From NCBI GenBank assembly GCA_049324835.1, contig JBMOMT010000040.1, positions 62,001 through 126,000 of the forward strand: a DNA stretch of 64,000 bases. The letters run 5' to 3'. The position numbers and the translations under genes are program-made. The stretch comes from JBMOMT01 sp049324835 (GTDB lineage: Bacteria > Chloroflexota > Anaerolineae > CAYNKW01). Below, in pieces: positions 1-7,345 of the stretch (the first letter of the stretch is position 1; each line of letters begins with the position of its first letter). Below the pieces are notes generated by a model. That model saw only the letters and a list, made by a program, of their open reading frames with translations, was not told the origin of the DNA and ran no database searches.

Positions 1-497
1 GAGAGGATCTGTCCCCAGCCGAAAAGATGGCCGCGACGGTTAGAAGGCAGCGCTTTGCCGAGGATATCGAACCAGGCCACCGCGCCCAGAGCATCGGTGA
101 TACGAAAGAGAGCCATCAAAGCAAAGGTCAGAGCCAGCATAAAACCTGGCCGCTGCGCCCCACCCAGCAACAATGCCAGCGCCAACAGGAAAAAAGCCGG
201 TCGGCCCACCAACCCTGGGATCAAGAGGTAGCGTTTTTTGCGCGCTTTGTGGCGCAAATAGCTGGCGGCCACCAACTGCGGCAGCAGCCAACCCACCGTA
301 TTGATCGTGCCATTGAGCCCAATGAGCAGCGGCGAAGCAGTGAGCTGGCGCACAAAGGCCGGCAGCACCGTGTTCTGGCCGATAAACGCCAGAGCCAGCC
401 CAAAAAACACATAGTCCGCCAAAAAAGCCCCAAAGTTGCGACGGTCGCGCGCCGCCGACGAAACCGTCTCCCGATTTGTCGCAAGATCCGTGGTCAA
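1..497 (-). CDS. MFS-type transporter, N-terminal part (gene runs off the window)
   Basis: The first 165 residues are visible. They are strongly hydrophobic, with membrane segments near residues 24-43, 45-70 and 75-90 and two more from about 105, and loops rich in Arg/Lys, as in the N-terminal half of a major facilitator protein. The start is TTG at 497, chosen because its TTG overlaps the TGA stop of the upstream acetyltransferase gene (TTGA) and a GGGAG ribosome binding site lies just before it. The coupling suggests the two proteins are made together. The substrate cannot be told from this half. A uniform membrane protein of another family is possible. Confidence 0.6.
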   Translation of the reverse strand, partial: MTTDLATNRETVSSAARDRRNFGAFLADYVFFGLALAFIGQNTVLPAFVRQLTASPLLIGLNGTINTVGWLLPQLVAASYLRHKARKKRYLLIPGLVGRPAFFLLALALLLGGAQRPGFMLALTFALMALFRITDALGAVAWFDILGKALPSNRRGHLFGWGQIL

Positions 498-1435
498 ATG
501 ACTCTCCCGTGAAAAGTGAATGACAAGGTGCGCTCCATCACCCGATACAATCCTTCAGATCGAAACCCCTGCCCGGCCAAAACCCGACGCAGTTGCCGAT
601 CGGCCAATGGCGCCAGACAGCCGATCTCGTCCCAGCCCTGATCTCGACCCCACTCAACAGCCGCAGCGATCAGAGCCGCCGCCTCACCCGGCCCCGGCGC
701 CACCATCGTCTCGATCCAGGCCCCGGCGTACAGCAGCGTTCGCACGTGCACCAGTTCCATCAAGGCCACGCTGGCGTCCTCTCGCCCGGCAAGAAAGAAC
801 GTGCTGCCGCCCGTTTTCAAAAGCTCGACCACCCGTTTCGGATCGCAGGCCGTTTCCGGCGCCAGGCGCAACAGATCGTGCGCCTCTGCCTCACCAGTCA
901 GACGGCGAACGACCGTCTCGCCCGGCACCGACCGCCGCCCGGTCTGGCGCAAAGAATGGCAACGCATCAGGTGAACCTGCTCCGGTCTGGGACAAAAACC
1001 CGCCGCCTCGAAGGCGCGGCGCGAGGCGTGATTCTCTGCCGCCACCACCGCCCGCGATCGTTCCGCGTCGCTGCCTGCGGCCCCCGCCACGGCCATCCTC
1101 ACCAGCGCCCTGGCGATGCCTCGTCGCCGATATTCCGGGCGCACAGCCAACAGATCCACCTCCCAACCCAGGCCGCGCAGCGTGTGCGTGGCAAAAGCCG
1201 ACACGAACCCGGCCGGCTCACCGTCTGCCTCGGCCAGCCAGATATGTTGTGAACCATCGGCCAGCAGGGCTACGATCTGTGCCACTGAATACGGGCACTC
1301 GGCAAAAGTGGCCCGATCCACCAGCAGAATGTCGTGTGCGTCATCAAAACTACCATCAAAGGGCCGCAGCACTGTGCCTCTCAATTGCAGGCTCCCCTCA
1401 ACCAGACCGCTCGGATCACAAAGCAGCGCAAACAT
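494..1435 (-). CDS. Tandem GNAT-family N-acetyltransferase
   Basis: The 313-residue protein carries two GNAT folds. The N-terminal one has the acetyl-CoA binding motif around residues 98-110 (VRPEYRRRGIA) followed by an NxxSxRxF-type stretch (NHASRRAFEAAGF). The C-terminal half from about residue 165 repeats the fold more loosely (EWGRDQGWDEIG, ending in a GF motif) and lacks a clear pyrophosphate loop, so it may be structural. The acceptor substrate is unknown. The start at 1435 was preferred over in-frame codons upstream because the open frame before it runs through a TATAAT box. The gene is translationally coupled to the downstream MFS gene by a TTGA overlap, so export or resistance is a reasonable but unproven context. 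Confidence 0.75.
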   Translation of the reverse strand: MFALLCDPSGLVEGSLQLRGTVLRPFDGSFDDAHDILLVDRATFAECPYSVAQIVALLADGSQHIWLAEADGEPAGFVSAFATHTLRGLGWEVDLLAVRPEYRRRGIARALVRMAVAGAAGSDAERSRAVVAAENHASRRAFEAAGFCPRPEQVHLMRCHSLRQTGRRSVPGETVVRRLTGEAEAHDLLRLAPETACDPKRVVELLKTGGSTFFLAGREDASVALMELVHVRTLLYAGAWIETMVAPGPGEAAALIAAAVEWGRDQGWDEIGCLAPLADRQLRRVLAGQGFRSEGLYRVMERTLSFTFHGRVI

Positions 1436-1441
1436 GGGGCC

Positions 1442-1447
1442 ATTATA
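1442..1447 (-). promoter_or_regulatory. -10 box just upstream of the GNAT gene, implying a leaderless mRNA
   Basis: A perfect TATAAT on the minus strand ends six bases before the ATG at 1435, and no Shine-Dalgarno sequence fits between them. Transcription would begin at or next to the start codon. The -35 region is poor, so this is a moderate call. Confidence 0.4.
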
Positions 1448-1509
1448 CCACACGCCGCGCCTTTTCACTAAACCGGTTGCCGGAAATGCCGGGGTTACGT
1501 CAAAAACCC

Positions 1510-1538
1510 TTGCCAAACCCACCCTTTTGTGGTAAAAT
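1510..1538 (+). promoter_or_regulatory. Sigma-70 type promoter of the cysS leader
   Basis: TTGCCA at 1510-1515 and TAAAAT at 1533-1538 are separated by exactly 17 bases. The predicted start near 1545 gives a leader of about 240 nt before cysS, holding the leader ORF and terminator listed below. Confidence 0.75.
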
Positions 1539-1569
1539 AGTCACACCTTAAACGACTCGGAAAAATCCG

Positions 1570-1671
1570 ATGATTGCCTTTCGACCGTTCGCCAGCCAAC
1601 TGAAGGCTCTCCTCTGTGGCAAGCTCCTCTGTGAGAGGGGTCATTTACGCCTGGGAGAGTGCTGGCGCTAA
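1570..1671 (+). CDS. Putative cysteine-codon leader peptide of cysS (33 aa)
   Basis: The frame runs ATG to TAA with 33 codons. Three of them are Cys: TGT at codon 16 (1615-1617), TGT at codon 21 (1630-1632) and TGC at codon 31 (1660-1662), far above the usual Cys frequency. The ORF begins about 25 nt after the predicted transcription start and ends 35 nt before an intrinsic terminator, which in turn precedes the cysteinyl-tRNA synthetase gene. This is the arrangement of a ribosome-mediated attenuation leader. The ribosome binding site is weak (GGA about 10 nt upstream). The peptide is short and basic and has no recognised domain. It could be chance, but the codon content matches the downstream gene's amino acid. 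Confidence 0.55.
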   Translation: MIAFRPFASQLKALLCGKLLCERGHLRLGECWR

Positions 1672-1715
1672 AAAAAACTGGCAGATCAAGACTACATTGT
1701 GACGACAAGCCTCCC
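1607..1715 (+). promoter_or_regulatory. Alternative RNA pairings in the cysS leader (candidate anti-terminator)
   Basis: CTCTCC at 1607-1612 can pair with GGAGAG at 1654-1659, inside an outer stem CGCCAGC/GCTGGCG (about 1590-1596 with 1661-1667). The same GGGAG (1653-1657) can instead pair with CTCCC (1711-1715), the 5' arm of the terminator. A ribosome stalled at the first Cys codon (1615-1617) would cover 1607-1612 and free GGGAG to block the terminator. The pairings are seen; the mechanism is inferred. Confidence 0.45.
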
Positions 1716-1737
1716 CAAGCGGGAGGCTTTTTCTTTT
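1707..1737 (+). terminator. Intrinsic terminator in the cysS leader (attenuator)
   Basis: A perfect 9-bp stem, AAGCCTCCC (1707-1715) with GGGAGGCTT (1721-1729), has loop CAAGC and is followed by TTTCTTTT. No complete gene lies between the promoter at 1510 and this site other than the 33-codon ORF, so it most likely controls read-through into cysS. Confidence 0.85.
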
Positions 1738-1764
1738 GTTGGGCGATTTGCCAAATCGCCCAAC
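1738..1764. repeat. Perfect 13-bp palindrome between the attenuator and cysS
   Basis: Arms GTTGGGCGATTTG and CAAATCGCCCAAC flank a single central C. It ends eight bases before the GAAGGAG ribosome binding site of cysS. It may be an mRNA stem protecting the processed cysS message, or an operator. Confidence 0.6.
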
Positions 1765-1787
1765 CACCTCAAAGAAGGAGACACAGC

Positions 1788-3203
1788 ATGGCGATGCAAA
1801 TCTACGACACCCTGAGCCGACGCCAAGAGACCTTCCGGCCCATCGAGCCGGGCGCGGTGGGCATGTATCACTGCGGCCCCACCGTCTACGATCGCGCCCA
1901 CATCGGCAACATGCGCACCTACGTCATGGCCGACATCGTCCGCCGCACGTTCGAGTACCTGGGTTATGCCGTGCGCCAGGTGATGAACATCACCGACGTG
2001 GGCCACCTCACCTCCGACGCCGACGAGGGTGAAGACCGCATGACCGTCGGCGCGCGGCGGGCAGGCCAGGACCCGTGGCAGGTCGCCGCGCACTATACCC
2101 GGCTCTTTTTCGCGGACACGACCGCGCTCAACATCCTGCGCCCGCACGTGGTGTGCAAGGCCACCGATCATATCCCGGACATGATCGCCCTGGTGCAGCG
2201 GCTGGAGGCAAAGGGCTACACCTACGAGATCGACGATGGTATCTATTTCGACGTCAGCCGCTTCCCGGATTACGGCCGGCTGACCGGGCAATCGCTCGAC
2301 GAGATGCGCGCCGGGGCGCGGGTGGCGGTCAATCCACAAAAACACCACCCCGCCGACTTTGCCCTGTGGCGCAAGGCGACGCCGGAGCACATCCTGCAGT
2401 GGGATTCACCCTGGGGGCGTGGTTTCCCCGGCTGGCACATCGAGTGCTCGGCCATGAGCATGAGATACCTGGGCGAAACGCTCGACATTCACACCGGCGG
2501 CGAGGATCACATCACCACCCACCACCCCAACGAGATCGCCCAATCGGAGGCGGCCACCGGCCAGCGTTTTGCCAACTATTGGCTGCACATGCGTTTTCTG
2601 CGCTGGAATACCGACGACCGCCGCATGAGCAAATCGTCCGGCGAATTCCTGGTGGTGGACGATCTGGTCGCCCGTGGCTTTGATCCGCTGGCCTTTCGTT
2701 ACCACTGCCTCACCGCCAGCTACCGCGTGCCGCTCACCTTCTCCTGGACCGGCATGGAGAGCGCCGCCGAAAGCCTGCGCCGCCTGAAAGAGAGCGCACA
2801 CCGCCTGGCAGACGAGACCCACGACGCGACGCCGGCCCCTCTGCCAGCCGACCGGGCCGACCGCTTTCGAGAACGCATCGCCGACGATTTCGACGCGCCC
2901 GGCGCGCTGGCCGCCGCCTGGGAAACGATCCGGGAGGCCAATCGGGCCGACGACCCGGCAGAAAAGCGCGCCCTGCTCGATCTCGTGCTCGGTTTCGACC
3001 GCGTGTTGGGCCTGCGGCTGGCCGAGGCCGCCACCGGCGACGAATCACTGCCCGCCGAGGTGGTCGCACTCGTCACGCAACGTGAGGCCGCCCGCGCCGC
3101 CCGCAACTGGGCCGCCGCCGATACCCTGCGCGAGGCCATCCGGCAGCACGGTTATGCGCTACAGGATACACCCACCGGCCCAAGGTGGCGTCAAACGGCG
3201 TGA
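1788..3203 (+). CDS. cysS: Cysteinyl-tRNA synthetase
   Basis: This cytoplasmic class I synthetase charges tRNA-Cys. The 471-residue length is normal. The HIGH motif is HIGN at 38-41, the KMSKS loop reads RMSKS at 279-283, and the zinc ligands are Cys29 (YHCGPTVYD), the Cys in HIECSAM, and the His and Glu in THHPNE. The start at ATG 1788 is set by GAAGGAG at the right distance; an in-frame upstream extension crosses the attenuator terminator and is rejected. The gene is probably regulated by the leader at 1510-1737. leuS follows on the same strand after 134 nt. Confidence 0.97.
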   Translation: MAMQIYDTLSRRQETFRPIEPGAVGMYHCGPTVYDRAHIGNMRTYVMADIVRRTFEYLGYAVRQVMNITDVGHLTSDADEGEDRMTVGARRAGQDPWQVAAHYTRLFFADTTALNILRPHVVCKATDHIPDMIALVQRLEAKGYTYEIDDGIYFDVSRFPDYGRLTGQSLDEMRAGARVAVNPQKHHPADFALWRKATPEHILQWDSPWGRGFPGWHIECSAMSMRYLGETLDIHTGGEDHITTHHPNEIAQSEAATGQRFANYWLHMRFLRWNTDDRRMSKSSGEFLVVDDLVARGFDPLAFRYHCLTASYRVPLTFSWTGMESAAESLRRLKESAHRLADETHDATPAPLPADRADRFRERIADDFDAPGALAAAWETIREANRADDPAEKRALLDLVLGFDRVLGLRLAEAATGDESLPAEVVALVTQREAARAARNWAAADTLREAIRQHGYALQDTPTGPRWRQTA

Positions 3204-3246
3204 ACCATTCACGTCTCACGTTTCACTTTTCAAAAGGAGGTTCATA

Positions 3247-3306
3247 GTGAGCCACGCAGTAGAGCAGAGTGGCGTCTTACGGCGCTCCACGCCGTTACGT
3301 GCCTGA
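3247..3306 (+). CDS. Putative leader peptide 1 upstream of leuS (19 aa)
   Basis: GTG at 3247 follows AAAAGGAGG at ideal spacing. The 19 codons end at TGA 3306 and include two TTA leucine codons, which are rare in this CTG-dominated sequence. A GC-rich hairpin (ACGGCG/CGCCGT, about 3278-3294) lies over its 3' half. It has no known domain. A regulatory leader for leuS is the simplest idea; chance is possible despite the strong ribosome binding site. Confidence 0.4.
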   Translation: MSHAVEQSGVLRRSTPLRA

Positions 3307-3337
3307 CTACGAACATGTTATACGAGGAGGTATTCGA

Positions 3338-3361
3338 ATGAGCGACTTGGGGCTTACCTGA
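3338..3361 (+). CDS. Mini-ORF with strong ribosome binding site overlapping the leuS start (7 aa)
   Basis: ATG at 3338 follows GAGGAGG and opens a seven-codon frame (MSDLGLT) ending at TGA 3359-3361, which overlaps the CTG (3358-3360) that is the only start-like codon in the leuS frame. Its two Leu codons are TTG and CTT. It is either a coupled leader, or the true leuS start cut off by a one-base loss in the G run at 3349-3352. Confidence 0.4.
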   Translation: MSDLGLT

Positions 3362-5799
3362 CAGAAACCTACGATCCACAAACCCTGGAGGCTAAATGGC
3401 AACGCCGTTGGGCCGAAACCAGTATCTATCGCTCGCCAAACCCTGAAGGCCGATCCACTTTTTACTGCCTGGATTTCTTCCCCTACCCCTCCGGCGACGG
3501 CCTGAGCGTGGGCCACGGCCGCAATTACGTGCCCAGCGACGTCATCTCGCGCTATCACCGCATGAAGGGATACGCCGTCCTGCACCCCATGGGCTGGGAC
3601 GCCTTTGGCCTGCCCGCCGAAAACGAGGCCATCAACAAGGGCATCCACCCCCGCCAGACGACGACGCGTTACGCGGCCAACTATCGCCGCCAGATGACGC
3701 TGCTGGGCTGCTCCTACGACTGGCAGCGCGAGATCAACTCCAGCCAGCCCGATTTTTACCGCTGGACGCAGTGGTTCTTTTTGCTGCTGTATAGGCGCGG
3801 CCTGGCCTACCGCGCCGCAGGCAAACAGTGGTGGTGCCCACACTGCCAAACCGTCCTGGCCGACGAGCAGATCGAGGCCGGCGCCTGCTGGCGCTGCCAC
3901 GGCCCGGTGCACAAGCGCGACCTGGAGCAGTGGTATTTCCGCATCACTGCCTACGCCGACGAATTGCTGGCCGGCCTGGACTCGCTGGACTGGCCGGAGC
4001 ACATCCTGGCCATGCAGCGCAACTGGATCGGGCGCAGCGAGGGCGTCGAGTTTGACGTGACAGTGGATGGCGCCGACGAGCGCTTTGCCGTCTACACCAC
4101 CCGGCCCGACACGATCTACGGCATGACCTTCGCCGTGCTGGCCCCGGAGCATCCACTGGTGGAACGCATCACGACGCCGGATCGTCGCGCCGGGGTGGCC
4201 GCCTACAACGACGAAGCTGCCCGCCGCAGCGAGGTGGATCGCCTGCAGGCCGGGCGCGACGGCGTGTTCACCGGCGCGTATGCCATCAACCCGATGAACG
4301 GCGCGCGCGTGCCGGTCTACGTGGCCGATTACGTGCTGCCGGGCTATGGCAGCGGCGCGATCATGGCCGTGCCGGCCCACGACGAGCGCGACTGGGACTT
4401 GGCCGCGCGCCACGGCATCCCGGCGCCGGTCGTCATCGCCCCGTTGGGCGAATTGCAAATTCGCCCCTACAGCGGGCATGGGATCATGGTCAATTCCGGG
4501 CCGTGGGATGGCCTGCCCTCCCAGGAAGCCGCGGAGCGCATCGCCGACTGGATGGCGGCGCAGGGCATGGGTCGCCGGACGGTACAATATCGCATGAGGG
4601 ATTGGCTGATCTCGCGCCAGCGCTACTGGGGCGCGCCCATCCCCATCGTCTACTGCAACCGTTGCGGCACGGCGCCCGTGCCGGAGCGTGATCTGCCGCT
4701 GCTGCTGCCCCACGTCGAGGCCTGGCAACCTGGCGAGGACGGCCGTTCGCCGTTGACCAACGTACCCGGGTTCGTGAACACGGCCTGCCCGCAATGTGGC
4801 GGCCCGGCGCAGCGCGAGACCGACACCCTGGACGGTTTTGCCTGCTCGAGCTGGTACTTTTTGCGCTTCGTCAGCCCGCGCTACGACGCCGGCCCCTTCG
4901 ACCCGGCGGCGCTGGCCGCCTGGGGCCCGCCGAACCTGTACGTGGGCGGCGCGGAGCACGCCGTGATGCACCTGCTGTACGCTCGCTTTTGGACCAAAGT
5001 CATGGCCGATGCGGGTATCGTGCCCTTCCGCGAGCCGTTCCCGGTGTTACGCAGCCAGGGTGTGATGCACGCCCGCGATCCACAAACCGGTGAGGTCACC
5101 CGGATGTCCAAATCCAGGGGCAACGTCGTCACGCCCGATAGCGTGGCCGAGAGCCACGGCGCCGACGCACTGAGAATCTATCTGCTGTTCATGGCGCCTT
5201 TTGAGAACCACACCGTGTGGGAGGAAGAAGGCATCGCCGGGACCAGACGCTTCCTGGACCGCGCCTGGCGGCTGGTGAACGCCGTGGCGGCAGCCAAACC
5301 CAAAGGGTCTGAGAGACCTTTCGGGTTCAAGGCCATTCACCGAACGATCCGGCGCGTCACCCAGGGCGTGGAAGCCTTTAAATTCAACACCGCCGTCGCC
5401 GCGCTGATGGAATGCCTGAACGACATGGCAGCTCATCATCAAGATTATGGCGTCACGGCAGAGCTGGCAGAGGCAGCCCGCGCCTTTGTGCTGCTGCTGG
5501 CCCCCTTGGCGCCCCACATCGCCGAAGAGCTGTGGGCGCGGCTGGGCGGCCCGTACAGCGTGCACGGGCAGCCGTGGCCCACCTGGGATGAGACGCAGAT
5601 CGCGGAGGAGATCGTCACCCTGGCCGTGCAGGTGGATGGCCGCCTGCGCGACCGACTGACCGTGCCCGCCGATATGACCGAGGCCGAGGTCTGCGAACGG
5701 GCGTTGAGCTGCCAGGGCGTGCGCCGCCACCTGGAGGGCAGGCGCGTTTGCCGGGTCATCTACGTGCCGGGGCGGCTGGTCAACGTGGTGACAGCATAG
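3358..5799 (+). CDS. leuS: Leucyl-tRNA synthetase (start codon uncertain)
   Basis: The class I synthetase charges tRNA-Leu. Homology in this frame starts at ETYDPQTLEAKW, as expected for the family N-terminus. The HIGH-type motif is VGHG near residues 51-54, the CP1 editing domain has TTRPDT and a DERD region, and the KMSKS loop reads RMSKS near 582-586. About 813 residues is normal. The oddity is the start: the frame has no ATG, GTG or TTG before the conserved region. The well-placed ATG at 3338 is in another frame and ends after seven codons. One extra G in the run at 3349-3352 would join the two as MSDLGAYLTETYDPQ. The alternatives are CTG initiation at 3358 coupled to the mini-ORF, or a -1 slip on the G run. 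Everything after 3361 is intact. Confidence 0.93.
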   Translation: MTETYDPQTLEAKWQRRWAETSIYRSPNPEGRSTFYCLDFFPYPSGDGLSVGHGRNYVPSDVISRYHRMKGYAVLHPMGWDAFGLPAENEAINKGIHPRQTTTRYAANYRRQMTLLGCSYDWQREINSSQPDFYRWTQWFFLLLYRRGLAYRAAGKQWWCPHCQTVLADEQIEAGACWRCHGPVHKRDLEQWYFRITAYADELLAGLDSLDWPEHILAMQRNWIGRSEGVEFDVTVDGADERFAVYTTRPDTIYGMTFAVLAPEHPLVERITTPDRRAGVAAYNDEAARRSEVDRLQAGRDGVFTGAYAINPMNGARVPVYVADYVLPGYGSGAIMAVPAHDERDWDLAARHGIPAPVVIAPLGELQIRPYSGHGIMVNSGPWDGLPSQEAAERIADWMAAQGMGRRTVQYRMRDWLISRQRYWGAPIPIVYCNRCGTAPVPERDLPLLLPHVEAWQPGEDGRSPLTNVPGFVNTACPQCGGPAQRETDTLDGFACSSWYFLRFVSPRYDAGPFDPAALAAWGPPNLYVGGAEHAVMHLLYARFWTKVMADAGIVPFREPFPVLRSQGVMHARDPQTGEVTRMSKSRGNVVTPDSVAESHGADALRIYLLFMAPFENHTVWEEEGIAGTRRFLDRAWRLVNAVAAAKPKGSERPFGFKAIHRTIRRVTQGVEAFKFNTAVAALMECLNDMAAHHQDYGVTAELAEAARAFVLLLAPLAPHIAEELWARLGGPYSVHGQPWPTWDETQIAEEIVTLAVQVDGRLRDRLTVPADMTEAEVCERALSCQGVRRHLEGRRVCRVIYVPGRLVNVVTA

Positions 5800-5851
5800 T
5801 GCTCTGTCGAGGCTCATTGGATGGGCGAGCCAAGTCGGCAAGGTCAGGAGT

Positions 5852-5898
5852 CCCCAACTTGTTGGGGTTGGCGGCGCAGGTTCCCCAACGAGTTGGGG
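5852..5898. repeat. Two tandem CCCCAAC/GTTGGGG hairpins between leuS and surE
   Basis: CCCCAAC-TT-GTTGGGG at 5852-5867 and CCCCAAC-GA-GTTGGGG at 5883-5898 are near-identical short hairpins in the convergent gap after leuS. No T-run follows, so they look like REP-type or mRNA 3'-end stems rather than classical terminators. Confidence 0.6.
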
Positions 5899-5949
5899 GC
5901 TCCGCCTGAACATGGGGCCGGCGCTCAGCCATCAAAGGCCAGATGGAAC

Positions 5950-5974
5950 AGGGGCGAGTCGGTGACTCGCCCCT
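5950..5974. repeat. Intergenic palindrome, copy 1 (GGGGCGAGTC type)
   Basis: Arms GGGGCGAGTC (5951-5960) and GACTCGCCCC (5964-5973) flank GGT. It overlaps the surE stop codon in the leuS/surE convergent gap. A second copy with the same arms lies at 13363-13385. Confidence 0.7.
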
Positions 5975-6734
5975 ACTGCTGGTTCAAATTCCACTCGCGC
6001 AGCCGCTCCAACAAGCCATGGGCGGTGAGATCGAGTTGTAACGGTGTGATGGACACGTAACGGTGCTCCACAGCCCACTCGTCGGTGCCCTCTTGCAGCT
6101 CACCCTGTAGCGGCTCGCCGCCGATCCAGTAATACGGTCGTCCACGCGGGTCGACGCGCCGGATCAATTCGTCGTGGTAGAGGCGCAACCCCTGGCGGGT
6201 GATCATCACGCCGGCGATCTCGTTTTCCGGCACGCTGGGCACATTGACGTTGAGCAGGGTAAAAGGCGGCAGACTCTCATCCAACAGCCTCACGGCCAGC
6301 CGGGCAGCGAAACGGGCAGCAAAACCGAAATCGCTGGAGGCAAAAGAGTTGAGCGAAACGGCGATCGAGGGCACGCCGGCGATGACCCCTTCCATGGCGG
6401 CCGTCACCGTGCCAGAGTAGGTCACATCGTGACCCAGGTTCGGCCCAGCGTTGATGCCCGAAATGACCATGTCGATGGCTGGCGAAACGATGCCCATGAA
6501 GGCCAGCGCCACACAATCCGACGGCGCGCCGGTGGTCGTCAGCGCCGTCGAGCCATCGGCCAGCGTCGTTTCGCTGACGCGCAGCGGCTTGTGCATGGTC
6601 TTCACGTGGCCCGAAGCGCTCCAGTTCGTCGAGGGGGCCATGACCGTCACCTGGGCCACCTGCTCCACAGCCTGCTTGAGGGCCAGCAAGCCAGCGGCCT
6701 GGATGCCGTCGTCGTTGGTGATCAGAACGTGCAT
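5973..6734 (-). CDS. surE: 5'/3'-nucleotidase SurE
   Basis: SurE is a metal-dependent phosphatase for nucleoside monophosphates, acting in the cytoplasm. The 253 residues begin with the family signature LITNDDG, whose two Asp bind the metal, followed by the APSTNWSASG loop and GTVTAAMEG and SGINAGPN motifs. Length and motif order fit the family. Its start overlaps the end of the Nudix gene by 13 nt, so it is the last gene of the long minus-strand run. Confidence 0.95.
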   Translation of the reverse strand: MHVLITNDDGIQAAGLLALKQAVEQVAQVTVMAPSTNWSASGHVKTMHKPLRVSETTLADGSTALTTTGAPSDCVALAFMGIVSPAIDMVISGINAGPNLGHDVTYSGTVTAAMEGVIAGVPSIAVSLNSFASSDFGFAARFAARLAVRLLDESLPPFTLLNVNVPSVPENEIAGVMITRQGLRLYHDELIRRVDPRGRPYYWIGGEPLQGELQEGTDEWAVEHRYVSITPLQLDLTAHGLLERLREWNLNQQ

Positions 6735-7345
6735 GGTTTTGCCATCTCCTCAATGAAGGTCTCGTTCTGGGCGACAAAATCGTGCACCAGGGCCCGAAAG
6801 CAGCCCCAGTCGCGGCGGCCGGGTTCGTCCTCCGCTACGGATCGTAACTCGGCGGCAATGGTGGCTATCTGGGACACGGCCAGCCAGCGGAAACCCGATA
6901 TAGACTCACTTTCGTCCTGAACGGTTGGCTGGCCGGTGGCGCCGGCGATCAAAAACACATAGGAGGCAAAGGGCGCCGAGCGCCCACCGGCCTGAAAATC
7001 ATAGGTCAGCAGGCCCAAAAAGCGCTCCTGAAAGGTCCTGAAACCCGTTTCTTCGAAAACCTCGCGGTGCAGGGCGTCGATCACCCGCTCGCCCCACAAA
7101 ACACCACCGCTCGGCAGGCGATAGAGGCCAGGGGGATAAGAGGTTTTGGTATGCAGCAAGAGTTCACCCTGGCCGCGCAGCACCACCGGCACCACCTCGC
7201 CGCGCCGGCCGCAGAGCACCTTGTCGGCCCACCAGGCAACGTGGCCCTCCCCCACAGCCAGCGGATGATGCTGCCGCCAAAAGGCGCCGCCAGCACGCTC
7301 GAAAGCTCGCAACTCGTCGGTATCCAGCAGATCCTCCAGCGTCAT
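6722..7345 (-). CDS. Nudix hydrolase
   Basis: The 207-residue protein has a complete Nudix box, GGVLWGERVIDALHREVFEE followed by TGF, matching GX5EX7REUXEEXGU, so it should hydrolyse a nucleoside diphosphate linked to another group using Mg2+. The substrate is not predictable. About 60 residues precede the Nudix core. The start at 7345 overlaps the upstream CPBP gene stop as ATGA; an in-frame start 48 nt earlier lies inside that gene and is less likely. The downstream surE gene could act on nucleotide products, which is inference. Confidence 0.85.
   Translation of the reverse strand: MTLEDLLDTDELRAFERAGGAFWRQHHPLAVGEGHVAWWADKVLCGRRGEVVPVVLRGQGELLLHTKTSYPPGLYRLPSGGVLWGERVIDALHREVFEETGFRTFQERFLGLLTYDFQAGGRSAPFASYVFLIAGATGQPTVQDESESISGFRWLAVSQIATIAAELRSVAEDEPGRRDWGCFRALVHDFVAQNETFIEEMAKPCTF

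Noticed and set aside
1545..1737. Interpretation of the cysS leader as 6S RNA, SRP RNA or a T-box
   Set aside because: No T-box motif, no SRP core sequence and no clear large-bubble 6S structure was found, while a Cys-rich leader ORF explains the region better.
3307..4971. Long open frame on the minus strand across leuS (about 550 codons)
   Set aside because: It lies opposite the strongly conserved leuS gene and reads as low-complexity Arg/Ala/Gly-rich protein, the usual shadow in GC-rich DNA.
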